Program-made: the position numbers and the translations under genes
Source: Xylanimonas allomyrinae
GTDB taxonomy: Bacteria; Actinomycetota; Actinomycetes; Actinomycetales; Cellulomonadaceae
Reading direction: 5' to 3'
Assembly (NCBI RefSeq): GCF_004135345.1
Contig: NZ_CP035495.1
Span: forward strand, 1,178,001-1,242,000
Length of the DNA stretch: 64,000 nucleotides
Notes under the pieces: model-generated
The model's input: the letters and a program-made list of their open reading frames with translations, nothing else
Told to the model about the DNA's origin: nothing
Database searches by the model: none
In this document: positions 61,755 through 64,000 of the stretch, piece after piece
How positions within the stretch are numbered: position 1 is the first letter of the stretch
How the letters are laid out: each line of letters opens with the position of its first letter

Positions 61755-61826
61755 TGGGCGATACTGGGTTCGAACCAGTGACCTCTTCGGTGTGAACGAA
61801 GCGCGCTACCACTGCGCCAATCGCCC
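61755..61826 (-). tRNA. tRNA-Val (anticodon CAC)
   Basis: 72 nt on the minus strand: acceptor GGGCGAT/ATCGCCC, anticodon stem CTTCG/CGAAG with loop TTCACAC (anticodon CAC), T-arm GGTTCGAACCC. CCA is not encoded, unlike tRNA-Val(GAC) at 2799. It decodes GUG. Its 3' end faces the integrase remnants, the usual layout of an integration site for tyrosine recombinases. Confidence 0.97.
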
Positions 61827-61958
61827 GAGTGCGGGATGACAGTAGCAAGGATCCCGCCGGGCAACCAAACCCGATCCGCGTCCTGCGCCTCTTCGAGGCA
61901 CCGCTCGCTCGCGCCCGCGTTCCGCAGGCCGGTTCGCGGCGCGCCGCAGGTCTCGCGC

Positions 61959-62819
61959 TCAGGGGTCCATCCGCTCCCGCACCCGCCGCTCGAACAGGTC
62001 TCGCGCGACCAGCGTGAGCGGTCCTGGGGCGACGCTGGCGCCGTCGAGCCAGGTCACGGGCTGGATGTTGCGCCCGGACGAGGTCAGGGCGAGCGCGGCG
62101 CGTCCTGCGGTGACGTCGTCGAGTACGGTGAACGGCAGTTCGCCGGGTTCGGCCTCGCGCACGGGGAGCCCGTCCTCGGCGCCCCACTCCAGGAACAGTG
62201 CGCGGGTGATGCCGGCGAGGCATCCGCTGGTGAGGGCGGGGGTGAGCAGTTCGCCGTCGCGTTCGACGACGACGTTGGATCCGGTTCCTTCGCACAGTTC
62301 GCCGACGGTGTTGGCGAGCAGCGCCTCGTCGCCGCCTTGGGCGACGGCGTCCGCGAGCGCCACCACGTTTTCGGCGTAGGACGTGGTCTTGAGTCCGGCG
62401 ACGGCGGAGCGTTCGTTGCGGACCCAGGGTGAGCGCACGGTGCGCGACTCGGGGCGCATGGTCGAGGTGGCGGCGGCGACGATCACGGTGGCGGGTGCGT
62501 CGGCGCGGCCGGAGCCGAGGGGTCCGATGCCGGATGTGACGGTGAGGCGCAGGCGGCCGTCGATGGTTCCGGCGCGGGTGAGCACGGCGTCGATCCCGGT
62601 GCGGATGCGTGTCTCGAGGTCGGGGGCGGGGTCGAGTCCGAGGCCGCGCAGGGAGCGGTCGAGGCGTCGCAGGTGCCGGGTGAGGGCGAAGACCTGCCCG
62701 TCGACGAGGGTGCAGGTTTCGAAGGCGCCGTCTCCCACGGTGATTCCGTGGTCGACCGCGCTGAGTGCGCGCTCCGACTCTCCGACCAGTTTCCCGTCTA
62801 CCCAGACGACCGTCTCCAT
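61959..62819 (-). CDS. pabC: Aminodeoxychorismate lyase, class IV aminotransferase fold
   Basis: A 286-residue PLP enzyme that converts 4-amino-4-deoxychorismate to p-aminobenzoate and pyruvate for folate synthesis. The PLP lysine is in AVAGLKTTSYAENVVALADA; the N-terminal DHGITVGDGAFETC and the C-terminal SGCLAGITRALFLEWG are family signatures. The pabB gene two positions upstream supports pabC over branched-chain aminotransferase. Start ATG 62819 is four bases from the DHFR-like stop. Confidence 0.87.
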   Translation of the reverse strand: METVVWVDGKLVGESERALSAVDHGITVGDGAFETCTLVDGQVFALTRHLRRLDRSLRGLGLDPAPDLETRIRTGIDAVLTRAGTIDGRLRLTVTSGIGPLGSGRADAPATVIVAAATSTMRPESRTVRSPWVRNERSAVAGLKTTSYAENVVALADAVAQGGDEALLANTVGELCEGTGSNVVVERDGELLTPALTSGCLAGITRALFLEWGAEDGLPVREAEPGELPFTVLDDVTAGRAALALTSSGRNIQPVTWLDGASVAPGPLTLVARDLFERRVRERMDP

Positions 62820-62823
62820 GCGG

Positions 62824-63438
62824 TCAGTCTGCCGGAACCTGTCGACGGCGGTAGACCAGGTGCGTGACCTCGGGTGTCCATCGGGCGCTGACGGCGGTCC
62901 AGGAGCTGGGTCCGACGCTATCGAACACCCGTGTTCCGGTGCGGAGTCCGGCGACGGCGGGGACGACGTGCAGCCGCATCTCGTCGATCTCGCCGAGTGT
63001 CAGGTAGTGGTTGACGGTGGTTGCTCCTCCGGCGACGGCGACGCGTCCGCCGTGTGCGGCGTCGCGCGCCTGGGAGAGGGCCTGGGCTGGGCCTTCGGTG
63101 ACGAAGTGGAAGGTGGTGCCGGTCAGCTCGACGGGGTCGTGGGGGTGGTGGGTGAGCACGAACACGGGGGCGCGGTAGGGCGGTTCGTCGCCCCACCATC
63201 CGGTCCAGTCGTCGGGCCACGGGCCGTCGCTGCGTGGGGCGAACATGTTGCGGCCCATGATGTAGGCGTCGGCGCCGACGATGGCGTCATGTTCGGCCTG
63301 GTGGGCGTCGATGTGCGCCAGGTGCCACGCGTGGAGGGTGTCGGCGTCGATCTCGCCGAAGGGCCGTTCGAGCGTCTGCGTGGGGCCGGCGGAGTATCCG
63401 TCGAGGGTGACGGCGAGGTCGCAGGTGACGATGCTCAT
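62824..63438 (-). CDS. Dihydrofolate reductase/RibD C-terminal domain protein
   Basis: A 204-residue Rossmann-like NADPH reductase: VTCDLAVTLDGYSAGP, DAYIMGRNMFAPRSD, then GGRVAVAGGATTVNHYLTLG and IDEMRLHVVPAVAGLRTGTR, as in YyaP/RibD-C proteins. It is coupled by ATGA to pabB and lies four bases before pabC. Members reduce flavin precursors or act as minor folate reductases; the folate-gene context makes a pterin or folate role attractive but unproven. Confidence 0.86.
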   Translation of the reverse strand: MSIVTCDLAVTLDGYSAGPTQTLERPFGEIDADTLHAWHLAHIDAHQAEHDAIVGADAYIMGRNMFAPRSDGPWPDDWTGWWGDEPPYRAPVFVLTHHPHDPVELTGTTFHFVTEGPAQALSQARDAAHGGRVAVAGGATTVNHYLTLGEIDEMRLHVVPAVAGLRTGTRVFDSVGPSSWTAVSARWTPEVTHLVYRRRQVPAD

Positions 63439-64000
63439 GCCGGTTCCGACGACGTCGGCGGCGGCGAGTCATCGGGTGTGCTGGCCAGCGCGGTGAGCCG
63501 GGCGGCCTTGAGCTCGGTCTCGTGCCATTCGGCGTCTGGGTCGCTGCCCCAGGTGATGCCTGCGCCGGTGCCGAATCGCAGGGTGCCGCCGCCGGGGTCG
63601 CGCTCCCACCAGAAGGTGCGGATGCCGACGGCGAGCTCGGCGCGCCCGGCGTCGCCGTCGATCCATCCGACGGCCCCGCAGTAGGGGCCGCGGGGGACGG
63701 GTTCGAGCTGGCCGATGAGGCGTAGCGCGGAGCTCTTGGGCGCCCCGGACACGGACCCGGGCGGGAAGGTCGCGGCCAGCACGTCGCGCCACAGGTGGGG
63801 TGAGGCGGCGACGTCGGCGGTGAGCGTGCCGTGCACGCGGGTGACGAGGTGGACGAGGCCGGGGTGGTGCTCGACGGCGAGCAGGTCGGTGACCTCGATG
63901 CTGCCGGCGCGGCACACGCGCTGGAGGTCGTTGCGGACCAGGTCGGTGATCATGATGTTCTCGGCGCGGTCCTTGGCGGTGAGGCCGCCGGGGGTGCGGG
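63435..64000 (-). CDS. pabB: Aminodeoxychorismate synthase component I, C-terminal part (partial)
   Basis: The last ~188 residues of a chorismate-binding enzyme. Conserved core: LTAKDRAENIMITDLVRNDL, PGSVSGAPKSSALRLIGQLE (the chorismate-binding GAPK loop), YCGAVGWIDGDAGRAELAVG and FGTGAGITWGSDPDAEWHET. With pabC in the same operon it is pabB rather than trpE. The N-terminal part lies beyond the window. Confidence 0.88.
   Translation of the reverse strand, partial: RTPGGLTAKDRAENIMITDLVRNDLQRVCRAGSIEVTDLLAVEHHPGLVHLVTRVHGTLTADVAASPHLWRDVLAATFPPGSVSGAPKSSALRLIGQLEPVPRGPYCGAVGWIDGDAGRAELAVGIRTFWWERDPGGGTLRFGTGAGITWGSDPDAEWHETELKAARLTALASTPDDSPPPTSSEPA

Noticed and set aside
1-64000. CRISPR array
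   Set aside because: No series of regularly spaced identical repeats with unique spacers was seen; the only large repeats are the IS copies.

Overview
The window is high-GC DNA with strong G/C preference at third codon positions, frequent GTG starts and 4-base start/stop overlaps (ATGA, GTGA). Gene content (beta-mannoside operon, ROK and LacI regulators, SCO6880-type conjugation gene, CU044_5270-type protein) points to an actinobacterium, most likely near Cellulomonadaceae/Promicromonosporaceae; the family placement is inference from content only.

Layout. (1) 1-18.8 kb looks like ordinary chromosome: an ABC-2 exporter, tRNA-Val(GAC) and tRNA-Gly(GCC), a GNAT acetyltransferase, a three-gene coupled membrane-protein unit, a VOC protein, an Acr3 arsenite permease behind a palindromic promoter, then a complete beta-mannoside utilisation operon (binding protein, two permeases, GH2 beta-mannosidase, AGE-family mannose isomerase, fructokinase). 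The operon is flanked by a LacI-like sensor that has no DNA-binding domain and a divergent ROK repressor. A NERD-helicase closes this part. (2) 18.8-41.9 kb is an accessory zone: IS5 remnant, Staphylococcal-nuclease-like protein, Mrr-like nuclease with decayed neighbours, a translationally coupled GTPase/alpha-beta-hydrolase pair, IS110 and IS3 elements, pieces of a conjugative element (SCO6880, prim-pol, VirB4-like ATPase, iteron-like repeats), a PG-binding adaptor/MacB-type ABC exporter/ECF sigma/CU044_5270 cluster, and broken joints carrying fragments of a histidine kinase, an ABC-2 permease and UppP. (3) 41.9-50.6 kb is one eight-gene minus-strand operon: LacI repressor, three ADP-ribosylglycohydrolase (ARH) family proteins, a carbohydrate ABC importer and a ribokinase-like kinase. 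It looks like uptake and cleavage of a ribosylated compound. (4) 50.7-61.6 kb is a mobile-element pile-up: an SDR gene split by three head-to-tail IS110 copies, two inverted 1,440-bp IS256-family copies around an unknown membrane protein and a tyrosine integrase, and the 5' end of a second integrase beside tRNA-Val(CAC). (5) 61.8-64 kb returns to core genes: pabC, a DHFR/RibD-like protein and pabB.

How genes work together. Beta-mannosides are imported, hydrolysed to mannose, isomerised to fructose and phosphorylated to fructose-6-phosphate. In the ARH operon an imported riboside would be cleaved by ARH-like hydrolases and the freed sugar phosphorylated. The accessory zone clusters nucleases, a helicase and a GTPase/hydrolase pair, as defence islands do.

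Caution: at least seven apparent frameshifts in six otherwise good genes each fit one missing base in a short homopolymer, so several genes marked broken here may be intact in the organism.
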